A DNA stretch of 64,000 bases from Polytrichum commune (Eukaryota > Streptophyta > Polytrichopsida > Polytrichales > Polytrichaceae), in contig OX485806.1 in assembly GCA_950295325.1 (NCBI GenBank), positions 17,732,001 through 17,796,000 of the forward strand, written 5' to 3'. Position 1 is the stretch's first letter, and each line of letters opens with the position of its first letter. The notes under the pieces were generated by a model. That model was not told the origin of the DNA. It searched no databases and was given only the letters and a program-made list of their open reading frames with translations. Shown in pieces: positions 11,974-22,103 of this stretch. Position numbers and translations under genes: made by a program.

Positions 11974-12199
11974 CAAAAAAATTAGCAAGTTTTATAGCTT
12001 TTATTTAATCCTAGATTGCAAAAATGTGGGTGACGCGGCATGAGATTGATTAGGTCTATAAGAAAAGAAAAGAGGAAAAATAGGTCATTGTTTATTCCAC
12101 AGTGTAAATGGAAGTCCATTCTCCTTATGTTGATCACAACTTGTTGTGTCGTACAGAGCTTGGATGTTTTCGCTCATGTTTGGACCGGAGACCTTCAAA

Positions 12200-12699
12200 G
12201 GGCCACTTCACACACGAGCCAAGAGCCGTGACCATGAAATTGTGAGAGCCCAAAAGAAAGTGTCCAAAGGCCGTCCCAACACACCTCCAAAATCATCTAG
12301 TGTGGTCACGGACCCTCAAGTGAAGGGTGAAGTCATATGTGACTGGGCCCCCAACCAAATGTTATTTCAATGAATTTTCATTCATGCGGGTCTTCACACG
12401 TGATAAAATAGAATAAACCAACGGTTGTGAGCATTCGGAGTGCCATGGTCTCCCGGGCTTGTGTTAGGCCTACCTCCAAGATGTGGTTGTTGAAAATAGT
12501 CCAAGTGATCATGAAAACATGATCCATGTGATGCCATGCAGGAATCCATGGAGACTTAACATCCATCTTGCATTCACATATTCATTTGGTCCCTCAAGCG
12601 TAGTGTGAAGCGAACTTGGACCAACTCCGCCTTTTCCACCAATGAGAGTGCTTGAAGTGTAATGGTCGCGGGCTCTTAGTCTCGTGTGTGCAGTGGCCC
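12200..12699 (+). mobile_element. Family B miniature element, complete 500-bp copy
   Basis: It begins GGGCCACTTCACACACGAG and ends with the inverted form CTCGTGTGTGCAGTGGCCC, followed by TTA. The base triplet before the element (AAA) does not match, so one target copy has mutated or the flank changed. Seven copies or fragments of this family occur in the window, and the full-length copies are 500 bp. It has no conserved coding frame. The TTA/TAA flanks and GGGCC ends fit a PIF/Harbinger (Tourist-like) non-autonomous element. This copy is the reference used for the others. Confidence 0.87.
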
Positions 12700-12723
12700 T
12701 TAGATTGTTGTGATAACCAACTA

Positions 12724-12846
12724 TTCCCTCCGTCCCAAAGTTATTGTCCTACTCACTGGAGTTTAATATCCCAAAATGTTTGTCAGACAAACATTTCGGG
12801 ATATTAAACTCCGGGGAGTAGGACAATGACTTTGGGACGGAGGGAG
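12724..12846. mobile_element. Stowaway miniature element (Tc1/mariner)
   Basis: TA flanks both sides. The left end is TTCCCTCCGTCCCAAAG and the right end is the complement of CTCCCTCCGTCCCAAAG. The whole 123 bp folds as one hairpin around TGTTTGTCAGACAAACA. The CTCCCTCCGTCCC end is the textbook Stowaway terminus of plants. Non-coding, and little decayed compared with its neighbours. Confidence 0.95.
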
Positions 12847-12848
12847 TA

Positions 12849-13731
12849 CAATACAACAACTTGGTAGTTTAGCGTCCATATTTGTTACCTAAGTTACCTC
12901 ATATGGTAGCTCGTCTCTTCACGAGATCATGTGGACACAATAAAACCAATTAGAGTGATTATTCTAACCTTGGCCCCTCCTTTGGCAAACATGGTGGTCT
13001 TTTTCATGGACAAGGGTGACCAACACTTATGATTGACACCGTAGTACCTCTTCAATTTCGGCGCAATTTCGTTATTTCCTTGGCTTATGGTGCCACATGT
13101 CATACAATTGTTGGTAGGGAGAACTTCCCAAAGTTGACGTGGCATAAACTCAATCTTGGCAAGCACCATACATTCATAGGGTGATGCAGTATTCACCATA
13201 AGACAATAACGGTTCAAAGAAGTTCTTCCCCCTTGAGTCTAATCTTGATTCACTTCCAAATTAATGACCCGTGAGTTTACACTATCTCTTAAAGCATTCA
13301 CATTGTTTAGAACAACATGGACTTCAAGTCTACACCAACTTTGACTACCAAAAATTGATGTGTATCATAAGAGATACTCCGGTGTTCAAAACAAGGTGTA
13401 TTGTGGAGTCAATTGAAGTAAATGGCCATGTTTTACATGTGAGAGTAAAACCCTAAGCCCTAAACCCTTGACATCCACTTGTCCTATTAATTGTTTTGGT
13501 GCTCAAAATAAGATGTATGAAGTCATTCAAAGTGTGGACTACCATTGGAACTACGTGTTGTTGTCAAATTTAAATTGACATTGTCACTTTCTACCCTGCA
13601 AGTTATATCGAGTTCCTTGATGTTCAAACTATCTAAATGAGTGGTGTTGGTAGAAATTGATAGTCTGGTTATAAAAGTTATAGCAACGGGCAACTCCAAA
13701 TGCAACCCGTACTGATAGGTGATACTAGTGT
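12849..13731. other. Gene-free stretch, nothing recognised
   Basis: Only short frames under 100 codons are present, without family resemblance. It separates the Stowaway element from the chromovirus 5' LTR. Confidence 0.5.
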
Positions 13732-14060
13732 TGTGTCCAATGTATCTATTTATTAGTTATCTTTGTTTGCTACTTCCAACTAGATTCTATTATTTGTAAG
13801 ACTAGAGGACTCCATCATGGGAGATCTAATAGTTCCAAAAAGGGAGTTAACCACTACTTGGGATTGTGGTGTTACATGATTTTCTCATCTTGTAAGCAAT
13901 GACCATTACTTAAGAGCACTTAACTCACCCCAAAGGCATGGAGTAGAGCCAATTAACTATATGCATGAGGACTAATTGAGGGGACCTTTAACTCTTAGTT
14001 CCTACAAGGTTGGGTGGATCATGCCTCTTATTTTCCTTTCTATTTTTGAGAGATGTTACA
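13732..14060 (+). repeat. 5' LTR of the chromovirus
   Basis: It starts TGTGTCC and ends GATGTTACA just before the primer site. It aligns with the 3' LTR through TGTATCTATTT, GACTAGAGGACTC, CACCCCAAAGGCATGGAG and GGTTGGGTGGATCATGCCTC. At 329 bp it is shorter than the 3' LTR (382 bp), mainly because the ACTAGAGGACTC region is duplicated in the 3' copy. Confidence 0.9.
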
Positions 14061-14061
14061 T

Positions 14062-14079
14062 TGGTATCAGAGCTCTGAA
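14062..14079 (+). promoter_or_regulatory. Primer binding site for initiator tRNA-Met
   Basis: TGGTATCAGAGC lies one base after the 5' LTR end. This is the standard plant retrotransposon primer site, complementary to the 3' end of initiator tRNA-Met. It fixes the LTR boundary. Confidence 0.93.
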
Positions 14080-15409
14080 CTCTTGTACCTTGGTGCTTTG
14101 GGTGTTGTTACTTTTCCACTACGTTACATTTGTGTGTCAAGTTGGGGAGACAGTAGTGTTATTTTACGAGGGTCGGGAATGCGTTTGTTCCTTCACAAAG
14201 TACAAGGAATAGAGTTTTGTTTTGTTTTGTTTTAAGAAAAGACAAGAAGAGCACTCAAGGCAACTGCCCTAAATTCTCACAAAAAAACGTTGTAATTTCT
14301 TGCGGAGGGTGCGGGAGGAGCAATGTGAAAAAGGGTGATCAAGAGCTAGCCCCATAAATATTTTGAGGAAGGGGGTTGGATGACATTCGGCGCACATTGA
14401 TACATGGGGGGGGGGGGGAGATACTTGAATGGCATGGTTGATATCTAGTTCAAGGGAAGTACGTGAGTCGATACCTAGTTGTGCCTCCATACCGGGGTCC
14501 AAGATTGATACCCATCACTACTGCAATACATGGCCACCTTACTAATACCCGTGCCATGGTGATACCGTATTTTGGCTATAATTGGGTGCTTAATAGACCA
14601 GCATGTCATATTCAATTTTTTACATGTTTTATTGTCATTTGCTTGGTAGAAATTTTGCGACAACATTTTGGTGACCATGCCAACATGTCCTCTGTAGATT
14701 TTGGTATTTTGCAAGTGATTTTCAAGGTTTTTTGGAGATCTAATTGCTTCTTTTTGAATATCTCTAAGAGAATTATTCAAGAAGCCGATACGCGACGTCA
14801 ATACACAAACGAAGGGTATACATATACGTCTTTTTTAGCACTCAACAAATGTTTGAATCAAGTCCCAATGCTCTTTGGTTTTACAATTTGGTTTCCACAC
14901 GTGGTGTGGGACACCATGGCAATGGATGTGAATATCTCTACCCCTAGTGATGAGGTCTCTCTTTCCACAATTCACCCCATTTCTACCTTCCCAACACCTG
15001 AGACAACCAAGGATATTGTGGATAGATTGCTCACATGGAAGATACAGGATTATTGTGAACGCAAGTTGATCGATGGCCATATTTAGTTTCCGATCTTGGA
15101 AATAAAGTATGAGAATTTCAAGACTTGCACATAAATGCTTGAGGATGGCTAGATTTCCCAAGGATGAAAGCTTTGTTTCTTGGAAACAATGCAAGAAGCT
15201 CAAAAGGGTCATTTGTTGACACCTCAACGAAACCTCAAAATTTCAAAGAGCGCTCTAAAATGACAATTTTGGCATGGGTGGCCTAGATTCAAAACTCCTT
15301 CAGTGCAAGTTGCATTCCACAAGATAATTGGGTCAACACAACCTCCACTTAATAGGAGATTCATGTGGCCCAACATTGGCACATATTGGCAAAAAACCTA
15401 CAAGCCGAT
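14080..15409 (+). other. Chromovirus leader and unreadable gag N-terminal region
   Basis: A 207-codon frame is open at 14463-15086, but its product shows no gag motif and has overlapping frames of similar length on the opposite strand, so I do not call it a gene. A 12-base G run lies at about 14406-14418. By position this should hold the 5' leader and the start of gag. Confidence 0.45.
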
Positions 15410-15960
15410 GGGAAGGACCCATTGGATTGGCAACAATTCAATGAAACTTTTATATGTTCTTATTGGAGTTGTCATTCAAAGATCGTTCCTCTGCCTTCTT
15501 TCTCATAAAGGGTTTGTGGAAGTGTACGCCAATTAGTTTCAACATTTGTGCTCCCACATTACTAAGTTTCCTATCTCCACAAGTATGAGGTGGAAAGGTT
15601 TCTCGCAGGGCTCAAAGAAGTCAGAATCAAATTCATGGTGGATCCCAAAGGAGATGGTAGTCCTTGGGAGGACGTTAAATGCCTCATTCACTATGCAGTC
15701 ACCATGACGTCACTTGTGCTTAAGTTGCAAAATGCAGAGAAGACACCATGTCTCGATCTAATGTGATGCAACCAAATGGACATGTTAGTTCCGAATAGGT
15801 GCGTGGAAATGTGACTTGCCAGTCACATTTCCGTCACTCCAACTTGTACAAGGAGGAAATTCCAAAGGAATAGTTCACAAAGAATGCATTTGTGAAGGGT
15901 AGACGTTGTTTTATCTACCATCATAAAGGTCATATTGCCCCGTAACTATCCTCAAAATAA
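15410..15960 (+). pseudogene. Gag remnant (retrotransposon capsid and zinc knuckle)
   Basis: Gag forms the particle that packages element RNA. From 15416 the frame reads DPLDWQQFNETF, like the W..F...F stretch of Ty3 gag. At 15581 it reads KYEVERFLAGLKE, like the RFxxGL segment. At 15901-15950 RCFIYHHKGHIAP occupies the place of the CX2CX4HX4C zinc knuckle, with the second and last Cys lost. Frames change between these pieces. A short perfect hairpin (12-bp arms, GGAAATGTGACT) lies at 15805-15832. Confidence 0.65.
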
Positions 15961-16456
15961 GGACGTGACACCCAAGACTTATGAGAAAGCAAAAATAAAT
16001 AAAAATAAAAATAAAAAATAAATCCCAAATCGGGCACTTAGACAATGGGCTAGGACAAGGTCAAGTTTCAAAACAATGATTTGATTCACCGTTAATTGTG
16101 TTGGAAGTTTTCCAAAGTAAAGTCATAAGAAATTTGATGTGATTGTTTGTGGTATTTTGAATAGAGAGATCATTTTTCCAACTCCATTATTCCCATTGTA
16201 GATTGTTTAAGATGAAAAACCTAATGTATTTGGGATTCGTTCATTAATTATTCCCTCATCAGAGGAATTGCATGCTAAAAAAAGGCATCCTATAATATTA
16301 TTGCATGTTTTGTTGTTGGGAAATCTATAGGTTGAGTCCTTTGGAGCTACATGAGACCAAAACACAAATAAAGAATTACTTGGAGAAGGGATGGACTGAG
16401 TCCAATTCACCACCTCATGGGTCTCCCATATTATTTGTCAAAAAAAAGAAGACATA

Positions 16457-16960
16457 GCATTGCGAATGGTGGTGGATTATCGTGCACTTAGTAAAGAAAC
16501 GGTAAAGAATTGTTATTCGTTACCACACGTTGATGATTTGTTTGATCGATTAGTAGATGCTAGTGTATTTTCATCTCTAAATATGGCACAATGATAATAC
16601 CATATTGTATATTAGAGGAAGATCCACCTAAAACGGCATTCAGAACCCCATCTAGGCATTATCAATTTAAGGTCTTAAGGCTTGGACTTATTAATGCCCC
16701 AACTACTTTCCAGAGAGTAATGAACCAAGTTTATCATATGTTCATCGGGAAGTTTGTATTGGTGTATCTTGATGATATCCTATTTTTTTCAATGCATGAA
16801 GAGGAAAATGCACAACATTTGAAGCGAATATTGGAAGTTCTAAGAGAGAATTAGTTTTTTGCCAAAACAGCTAAGTGCCATTTGGGGAAAGATGAATTGC
16901 ACTAAATAGGCCATGTTGTCAGCAAAAAGGGCATTAAGATGGGTCTTAGGAAAATCAAAA
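16457..16960 (+). pseudogene. Reverse transcriptase remnant (Ty3/gypsy)
   Basis: Reverse transcriptase copies element RNA to DNA. From 16457 the frame reads ALRMVVDYRALSKETVKN and continues through LPHVDDLFDRL to NMAQ, where a TGA at 16592 ends it. The next segment (16591-16854, another frame) has PPKTAFRTPSRHYQF, then GLINAPTTFQRVMN, then the catalytic YLDD box at 16765-16776, then EEENAQHLKRILEVLREN and a TAG. A further piece (FFAKTAKCHLG) follows. The SGYHQ segment is destroyed. Fingers, palm and YLDD are clear, so the family assignment is firm although the gene is dead. Confidence 0.93.
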
Positions 16961-17061
16961 TTGTTACAAAGTGGCATAGACCTCTTGAAATTGGATAAAT
17001 ACAATCTTTCTCGGGGCTTTGCAATTACTTTCATATATTCATCCATGAATGTATTACTATA

Positions 17062-17560
17062 ATGACACTTTTAACATCTTTAAAAACTAGGTTCATTTGG
17101 GCAAAGGATTGTGAACATGCCTTGGAAAATGTTAAATTTGTTTTAACACATGCGTCAATTTTGACCTTATCCAAGTTAGCGGAGCCATTTGAGGTTGTCA
17201 ATGATGCTTCTCTGATAGGGGTAAGTGTTATCTCTCTTCAAGGAGAAAGACCTATTGCCTTTGAAAGTAGAAAATTATCCCTTGTTGAGAGGAGTTATAC
17301 CACTAGAGAGCTAGAGTTAGCATTGTTTTTGCACGCCATGTGAACCTAGTGTTGTTACTTAGAGGGACTTGATTGCATTGTGATAATATATTATAACTCA
17401 TTTGTGAATTGTAAGACACAATAAAATTTATCTAGACATCAAGCTCAATGGTTGGAATTATTGACGAATAATGTTATATGTAAGTGGGTATACCACCTAG
17501 GAAGGATCAATATGGTTGATCCCTCCAATAGGTATATGCTAAACACGGGTGTTCAAAAGG
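17062..17560 (+). pseudogene. RNase H remnant of the chromovirus pol
   Basis: The frame 17062-17343 reads FIWAKDCEHALENVK, the usual linker, then PFEVVNDAS, corresponding to the first active-site Asp, then ERPIAFESRKLS and ERSYTTRELEL, the second conserved acidic position. After a TGA the match continues with CYLEGLDCIV, NLSRHQAQWLELL and GRINMVDPSNR, which is the end of RNase H and the start of the connection to integrase. The last piece is in the frame 17452-17715. RNase H degrades the RNA strand after copying. Confidence 0.88.
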
Positions 17561-17811
17561 CCTTGACAACACCCAATGAAGGTTCAAGTGACTCGGTCCT
17601 TCAACTAGTGGTAGCCAACAATATGGAAAGAGATCCCGGAGAGCCAAACAATCAACCTGAGGAGTATCATGAATTTGTCAGTGATTCTAAGTTATATCAT
17701 ACAATCATTCTATAGTACGCTCTTGATCCTTAGTTCTCAAACTAGCACAAACATAAGCATTGAGTTCTTGAAAATCATATATGGTCGCATGCTAAGGTAG
17801 TAATGGTTCTA

Positions 17812-18215
17812 GATGTGTCTCTTCAAGGGTCGAATATCAGGTTTTTTTACACCGTGACCATCACAATGCAATGTACAATGGTCATGTTGGGTAACTAAGA
17901 CTTGGAAGGGGGTGTGAGTAAACTTATGGTGGCATGAGATGCAATGGTCCATCAAGAGATATATAAAATCTTGTGAGATTTGCCAACAAAGTAAAACTTC
18001 TACTTTGAAGCCAACAAAGATTGGAGATTCCCAACATGAATTGGGAGGTGGTTGGACATAGATTTTGTCTTTGGCTTGACAACTTCTAGGTATGCTTATG
18101 ATGCCATCTTGGTGTTTCTGGATGAGTTGTCCAAATTGGCCCACTTTATGCCAACCACGACATCTGTCATTATTGAAGGAACGGCAAGATTATATCGTGA
18201 TCATGTATAAACCTC
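17812..18215 (+). pseudogene. Integrase remnant, N-terminal part
   Basis: Integrase inserts the DNA copy in the genome. The zinc-binding domain survives as HHNAMYNGHVG (about 17866) and KSCEICQQSKT (about 17970), that is the two His and the CX2C pair, with stops between. The core begins DIDFVFGLTTSRYAYD with the first catalytic Asp at 18061-18063, followed by ILVFLDELSKLAHFMPTTT. The frame runs to DHV just before the palindrome. The two sides of the 18220-20564 insertion join in the conserved HGL region. Confidence 0.88.
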
Positions 18216-18219
18216 ACGG

Positions 18220-20564
18220 TGTCGTAATGTAAATGTGTACACTATATAGATGTGTACTTATTTTGTGTTGCATTGTGATTCTTTGATTTGGAGGAAAGTA
18301 AAAGAGAATAGAAATAGATTACCTTTTTGTTTACTCATAGTTTATTCTTAGTGACTTTTAGTTTACCCTTTTACTCTTATTTCTTTTTTTTACTCTTAGT
18401 TTACTCTTAGCTTATCTCTTTTAGTCTTACTTCTAGTTTTATCCTTAGTTTATTTTTAGACCAATGGATAACTAGAAGCCATGTGATGAGGATAAGAGGA
18501 GGATTTTTGGGCTTATCTCACATGTGTGGTTGGAGAGAAGACTCAGAGGGAGAGAAGAGGTTGGAGAGAGGAGAGTTTTTTGTTGTTGTTGTTGGAAGCT
18601 TATGGTGTGTAAGTGGATTTTTACGAGAATCTTGAAATAAAAAAATGCAGGAGTTCCGTTTCATGGTACTATTTTTTCGAGAGTGATCACTTGCTTGAAT
18701 GGAAGTTAGCAAAAAAACAAAAGTTGTGCTAGTTTGAGTGGAGGGAGGTCTGTTGGCTCTTGCAAAGAAGGGCTGAGACTTCGACCGACCATAGAAGACG
18801 GACAAGTCTTTTGTTTGCAACAAACCTTTGAGGAAGTGTAGCACTTATCGTTAGTTTTTTTTGTAAAGATATGATTCGATCAATTTGGTGTGCATATGAA
18901 GATTTGAAGACTTGAAGAATTTCCAAGATTCAAGTGTGTTGTGGCTTGTGGTTCGTTGTCATTTTTTTTGTGATTCCCAACCGGATTTGGAGGCTAGTTG
19001 TACTTGATTTTTTTGCATCGTAAAATTGTTGCGGGTTTTGTGGGAAACCATAGAAACCCCGTTTCGTGTTTGTGACAACGAAGTGGGATTAATGACCCAC
19101 AAGGTTGTATTTTGTTGTTCCCATTGGTGAGGCGCGATTGCTGATCACCGTGGGTTTGAAAGTTTAGGAGCCAATCTGTCGGACGTCAGCTCGTGTTCTG
19201 ACGTCCTGTTTTACCCGTCCGAGGCATGTGTTTTCTTATCACCCTACCCTTACCTTTAACCCGTTTAGAGCCGCAACATGATAGGCCAACGGGAAAGAAT
19301 TTGAAGTTTTGAAGAAACTGAAGACCGAGACTTTTGAAGACAAGAAGATTCGACGGTCCGGCAAGCAAATATAGTTGCAGCCAAAAGCCCAATGCTTTCC
19401 CAACGCGGAACCCTCTCTATCCGACAACGGTGCCGGGTAGAGAGGGTTCCACCTTGGGAAAACACTGGGCTTTTGGCTGCAACTACATTTGTTTATCGGA
19501 CCGTCGTATCTTGTGGTCTTCAAGAGTCTCGGTCTTTAGTTTCTTCAAATCTTCAAACTCTTTCCCGTCGGCCTATCATGTTGCGGCTCTATATGGGTTA
19601 AGGGTAATGGTAGGGTGATAAGAAACCACAAGCCTCGGACGGGTATAACGGGACGTCAAAACACAAGCTGACGTCTGAAAGATTGGCTCCTAAACTTTCA
19701 AATCCACAGTGATCAGCAATCGTGCCTCACCGATGAGAACAACAGAATGCAACCTTGTGGGTCATCAATCTCACTTCGTTGTCACAAACACCAAACGGGG
19801 TTTTTATGGATTCCTACAAAACCCGCAACAAATTTACAATGCAAAAAATCAAATGCGACTAGCCTCCAAATCCGGCTGGGATTCACAGAAATGACAACGA
19901 ACCACAAGCCACAATACACTTGAATCTTGGAAATTCTTCAAGTCTTCAAATCTTCATATGCACACCAAATTGATCGAATCATATCTTTACAAAAAAAACT
20001 AACGATAAGTGCTACACTTCCTCAAAGGTTTGTTGCAAACAAAAGACCTATCCGTCTTCTATGGTTGGTCGAAGTCTCAGGCCTTCTTTTTAAGAACCAA
20101 CAAACCTCCCTTCACTCAAACTAGCACAATTTTTTTTTGCTAACTTCAAATCAAGCAAGTGAGATCACTCTAGAGAAACAACACCATGAAACACAACTCC
20201 TCCATATTTTATTTCAAAAAATTTCATAAATTCACACACCATCCGCTTCAACCCAAAACCTCTTCTCTTCAACAACCTCTTCTCTTACAACCACAAAAAA
20301 ATAATCATCCTCATGAGAGAGACAAAGTCCCCTTTTTATCCTCATCACATGGGCTTCTAATCTCTCATTGGTCCAAAAATAAACTAAGAATAAAACAAAA
20401 GATAAGACTAAAAGGGTAAAATAAAAGTAACTAAAAATAAACTAAGAGTAAACAAAAAATAATAATCTATTTCTATTTCCTTTTACTTTCCTCCAAATCA
20501 AAAAATCACAATGCAATACTAAATAAATACACATTTATATAGTGTACGTATTTACATTACGACA
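18220..20564. mobile_element. 2.35-kb near-palindromic insertion in integrase
   Basis: The left arm (18220-19426) and the complement of the right arm (19431-20564) match almost throughout. Both start TGTCGTAATGTAAAT, and both contain TTGGAGGAAAGTAAAAG, TCAATTTGGTGTGCATATGA, ACCCGTCCGAGGC and GCCAAAAGCCCA. The ends are TG and CA and are flanked by ACGG on each side (18216-18219 and 20565-20568). The two arms meet at CCGACA, ACGG, TGCCGG (19421-19436), so ACGG is also the central loop. Each arm by itself begins TGTCG and ends CGACA or its variant, as an LTR does. It may be two LTR-like units inserted tail to tail at the same ACGG, or a foldback element. Mirrored frames of about 65 codons (18729-18926 minus, 19927-20124 plus) are a consequence of the inversion, not proof of coding. 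Confidence 0.93.
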
Positions 20565-20990
20565 ACGGTCTATCTAGAGCAATTACAAATGGCATGGATG
20601 CTAGATTCACAAGTAGGTTTTGGAATGCATTGCATGGTCTTTTGGGGACAAGGTTAGCTTTGTCCACCACATTTCATCCTCAAACCAATAGACAAACAGA
20701 ATGAGTAAACCGCGTCATTGAGGACATGTTAGAATACTATGAAAAAGTAATACATGATGAGTGGGATGAGTTCTTTGCTATGGTAGAATTTGCATATAAT
20801 GACTCTTGGCAAGAGTCTTCTTGGAATACTCCATTTGTCTTGAACACATATTAGCATCCCATGACACCAATCAATGGGATCGGCAAGTGTCAAGTCCCTA
20901 CTGTAAAGAATTTTGCCCTAACATATGTTTGATGTAATTGACCAAGCCAAGAAACATTTAACTGTTGCGCAACAACAACATAAATGTTAT
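20565..20990 (+). pseudogene. Integrase remnant, C-terminal part of the core
   Basis: It resumes with [19 protein letters not shown], then [19 protein letters not shown] and a TGA, then VNRVIEDMLEYYEK and EWDEFFAMVEFAYNDS. In active copies the first segment has SDR at the place of TNG here, so the second catalytic Asp is replaced by Asn. The catalytic Glu of QTE is kept. This damage, with the stop, shows the enzyme is dead independently of the palindrome. Confidence 0.88.
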
Positions 20991-21094
20991 ATTGATGAGA
21001 AGAGATAAGAAAGCTTCTTATGAGGTGGACCAACGAGTGTTTGTAAGTATTGCCAACATTAAGTTGAAGGCCCCAAATGCTAGAAAGCTATTAC

Positions 21095-21427
21095 CACAGT
21101 GGATTGGCCCCTTTTTTGATAACCAAGAGGATAAGGGTCGTAGCATACCGTGTGCAATTACCAAGCACATTTAGGATTCACAATGTCTTTCATATATCAG
21201 CTCTTCAACCGTATACAGTTGATGGTAGGGTACAACCTCCCCCTCTTCCAATCTTTGAGGAGGTTGCATCACATGAAGATAAAGGATATTGTTCTCGCCC
21301 CAATAAAGTCTATCTCACTAAATGGCTTGGATATGCACTTGAGCATAATTCTTGGGAGTCAAAGAGAAACTTGAGTGTAGAACTCCTTAAAGTCACATTG
21401 GAATGCAATAGCCAAGTCATAATATAG
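21095..21427 (+). pseudogene. Integrase tail with chromodomain
   Basis: The frame 21077-21427 contains YRVQLPSTFRIHNVFHISAL, the GPY/F-region end typical of Ty3/gypsy integrase, followed by a chromodomain-like end: KVYLTKWLGYALEHNSWE and then RNLSVELLK. In chromoviruses this module guides integration to marked chromatin. The aromatic residues Y, W and W are present. The upstream GPF part is in another frame (21061-21120, PQWIGPFF), so a shift separates them. Confidence 0.85.
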
Positions 21428-21710
21428 GGTTATATGTCATGATGTTAAGCGTGATCGTGAAGCCCCATATGTACATAAACGTTTGAGGCAAAATGTTACC
21501 TAAGAGTAGGCCCCTTTTGTTCTTTTAGGCTTGCACAAGATCATGTAAAAAATGCATTATTGTCAATTTGTCTTGCCTTGCAAGTGGCATAGAGCATGGG
21601 CAAAAATACAAATCCTATGCCTTGGTTTAAAGTTAAGTGGTGGTCTTGATTATTGTTTTGATGCACTACAATTTGGGGTTTACAATACATGAATGTGTCT
21701 ATTTATTTCT

Positions 21711-21721
21711 AAGTGGGGAGG
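21711..21721 (+). promoter_or_regulatory. Polypurine tract of the chromovirus
   Basis: AAGTGGGGAGG is directly against the 3' LTR start. It is the plus-strand primer site and one base departs from pure purine. Confidence 0.8.
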
Positions 21722-22103
21722 TGTGTAATGTGTATCTATTTATGAGGTACCTTTGCTATCTCTCATTCCAACTAGACTTTACTATATGTAAGACTAGAGG
21801 ACTCTAATTCAACTAAATTCTACTATATGTATGACTAGAGAACTCCATCATGGGAGACCTAATAATTCTAAAAGATAAAGGGGAGTTGGGACTCTCGTGT
21901 TACATGATGTTCTCACCTTGTAAGTAACGTCCATTAGTTAAAGCACTTAACTCACCCCAAAGGCATGGAGGGAGATACGGTTGATTACATGCTCAAGGAC
22001 TAGTTGAGGGAAGCTTCTACTCTTAGTTCCTACAAATATGTAAGGCTTAAGGTTGGGTGGATCATGCCTCTTATTTTCCTCTCTATTTTTGAGGGACGTG
22101 ACA
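21722..22103 (+). repeat. 3' LTR of the chromovirus
   Basis: It starts TGTGTAATGTGTATC and ends GGGACGTGACA. At 382 bp it is longer than the 5' copy because a 50-base block around TCTACTATATGTATGACTAG repeats the preceding block. Alignment with the 5' LTR continues through CACCCCAAAGGCATGGAG to the end. Confidence 0.9.

Larger units (their letters stand above)
13732..22103 (+). mobile_element. Ty3/gypsy chromovirus LTR retrotransposon, decayed
   Basis: Two related LTRs (13732-14060 and 21722-22103) enclose a tRNA-Met primer site, gag, reverse transcriptase, RNase H, integrase and chromodomain remnants and a polypurine tract, in the order expected of a chromovirus. The span is 8.37 kb, or about 6.0 kb without the 2.35-kb palindrome in integrase. 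The LTRs differ by indels and many substitutions, and every domain carries stops or shifts, so the copy is old and inactive. No clean 5-bp target duplication is visible (AGTGT before, TGTTG after). The order RT, RNase H, integrase, chromodomain excludes Ty1/copia. Confidence 0.92.

Noticed and set aside
14463-15086. 207-codon open frame, the longest in the window
   Set aside because: It lies in the leader/gag region of the chromovirus, lacks gag motifs, is overlapped by 108- and 130-codon frames on the other strand, and does not connect to the recognisable gag at 15410.
18729-20124. Mirrored 65- to 94-codon frames encoding nearly the same peptides on opposite strands
   Set aside because: They are produced by the palindrome. 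No motif was recognised.
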